From an uncultured Oscillospiraceae bacterium (GTDB lineage Bacteria; Bacillota; Clostridia; Oscillospirales; Acutalibacteraceae): a stretch of DNA of 64,000 nt. Where the stretch lies: contig CABUNG010000010.1 of assembly GCA_902492895.1 (NCBI GenBank), positions 4,876-68,875 of the forward strand, in the 5' to 3' direction. Under the pieces are notes generated by a model that searched no databases, was not told the DNA's origin, and saw only the letters and a list, made by a program, of their open reading frames with translations. Position 1 is the first letter of the stretch. Each line of letters begins with the position of its first letter. Positions 63,254-64,000 of the stretch are shown one piece after another. The position numbers and the translations under genes are program-made.

Positions 63254-64000
63254 TTAATAATACCGGATTTTGACCACCTTGCCGGCTCTGCGCAGGATTT
63301 CAGCCAGATCTTCCAGCAGGCGGATTTTGATACTCAGATCGACCGGCAGATTGGGGTTTTGATGGGCCGGATTGATGGCCTTGCCGATAAACATGTACAA
63401 ATGGGTACATGTCTCCATCAGGATCCGGGCGATCATGGCCGCGCCGTTTTGTCCGTCCAGGAGCTTCAGGCTTTCCGCGTCGGCGGGATTGGCCAGCACC
63501 TGTTCGACGATGACGTTGACCTGCCGGATAGTGAGAACCCCCTCCGTAACGAGATCGATTCCCTTGATATGCGCGATAGGAGGCAGGTCGTCGTCATAAT
63601 TCAGATCGGTTGTAACCTCCCGGCCGAGCACGCGGGCCACGAGATTGGCGCTGCTACCGCCGCAGACGATCTTGAGTCCCTCCGGCGACATGAAATCGAC
63701 CACGGCCCGCTCGTCGTCCTGGGGGAACCGGGGAGGACCCGAATACAGGCTGACGATCTGTTCGGGGATGGCCTTGACGGTGGCGACGGTGGTGTCGTCC
63801 CCCGGCTTGCGCATATAGAGGTCCTCGCAGGCGCCGAGCAGCGCCGCCGTCATACGGGCGCTGGTGTTTTCGTCCTTCCAGTTGTCCTCCAAAAATTCGC
63901 ACACGCTCTCCCAGTTCCAGCCGAGGTTGAGCACCGCGCCGATACCCGCATACATCACGCCATCGCTGATGAGGGTGAGCATATCCCCGCATTCGAGGTC
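63254..64000 (-). CDS. SpoIIE-family (PP2C) protein phosphatase, C-terminal part
   Basis: The last 249 codons of a gene cut by the right end of the window. The first residues visible, DLECGDMLTLISDGVMYAG, are the core of the PP2C-type SpoIIE phosphatase (metal-binding SDGV). GDDTTVATVKAI is the next conserved stretch (Asp ligand). The remaining 160 residues form a separate C-terminal domain with VCGGSSANLVARVLG and LLEDLAEILRRAGKVV, seen in phosphatases encoded beside [FeFe] hydrogenases. It probably dephosphorylates a regulatory protein, perhaps linked to redox state. It is not SpoIIE itself, since no sporulation neighbours or membrane part are visible here. Confidence 0.85.
   Translation of the reverse strand, partial: DLECGDMLTLISDGVMYAGIGAVLNLGWNWESVCEFLEDNWKDENTSARMTAALLGACEDLYMRKPGDDTTVATVKAIPEQIVSLYSGPPRFPQDDERAVVDFMSPEGLKIVCGGSSANLVARVLGREVTTDLNYDDDLPPIAHIKGIDLVTEGVLTIRQVNVIVEQVLANPADAESLKLLDGQNGAAMIARILMETCTHLYMFIGKAINPAHQNPNLPVDLSIKIRLLEDLAEILRRAGKVVKIRYY

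Overview
The window reads as chromosomal DNA from a GC-rich, anaerobic, endospore-forming member of the Clostridia, probably of the Oscillospiraceae/Ruminococcaceae kind. Sporulation genes (dpaA/dpaB, yunB, a collagen-like coat/exosporium protein, a SpoIIE-type phosphatase) sit beside anaerobic enzymes ([FeFe] hydrogenase, flavodiiron protein). The housekeeping order tilS-hpt-ftsH and gdpP-rplI-dnaB is typical of Firmicutes. There is no rRNA, tRNA, CRISPR array or intact insertion sequence. Most sigma-A promoters found have 16-18 bp spacers.

Layout. 1-4.6 kb: cobalamin nucleotide-loop genes (cobT, a membrane GGDEF protein, cobS, a cobC-like phosphatase) and a precorrin-2 dehydrogenase. 4.6-9.2 kb: an Asn/Gln-only-like 48-residue protein, then an AraC regulator and a sugar catabolic set (isomerase/epimerase, Gfo/Idh/MocA oxidoreductase, ThuA-like). 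9.2-14.6 kb: two lipoproteins (seven-repeat propeller, CAP domain), an ABC-F protein with a leader-peptide attenuator, and fprA. 14.8-21.8 kb: a 1451-residue surface protein, a glycosidase-like protein and a divergent AraC regulator. 21.8-34.1 kb: minus-strand housekeeping block (ftsH, hpt, tilS, dnaB, rplI, gdpP, rnj) and a nucleotidyltransferase/phosphomutase-like fusion. 34.1-39 kb: rnhA, a cysteine desulfurase with its IscU-type scaffold, an isomerase, azlCD. 39-46.7 kb: ligA, yunB, a DUF2079 membrane protein, dipicolinate synthase, and a DNA-repair radical SAM protein behind a LexA box. 46.9-57.2 kb: pepF, a pyrimidine-dimer glycosylase-like protein, an amidase, a DUF3795-GNAT fusion, an SDR, dCMP deaminase, mutY, an ArsC-like protein, prfC, cca and two tandem small paralogues. 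57.3-64 kb: GH127, the collagen-like gene, a decayed second collagen-type gene sharing its promoter, a 41-residue protein, an amidase, a hydrogenase and a SpoIIE-type phosphatase cut by the window end.

The most notable signals are: the attenuator before the ABC-F gene (promoter, 22-codon leader ORF buried in a long stem, intrinsic terminator); an almost perfect LexA box on a consensus promoter in front of the radical SAM repair gene; a 780-residue nucleotidyltransferase/phosphomutase-like protein that has lost the signature residues of both enzymes; a duplicated sigma-K-like promoter driving an intact and a decayed collagen-type gene; and several very small genes (48, 56, 58 and 41 residues) that routine gene calling could miss.
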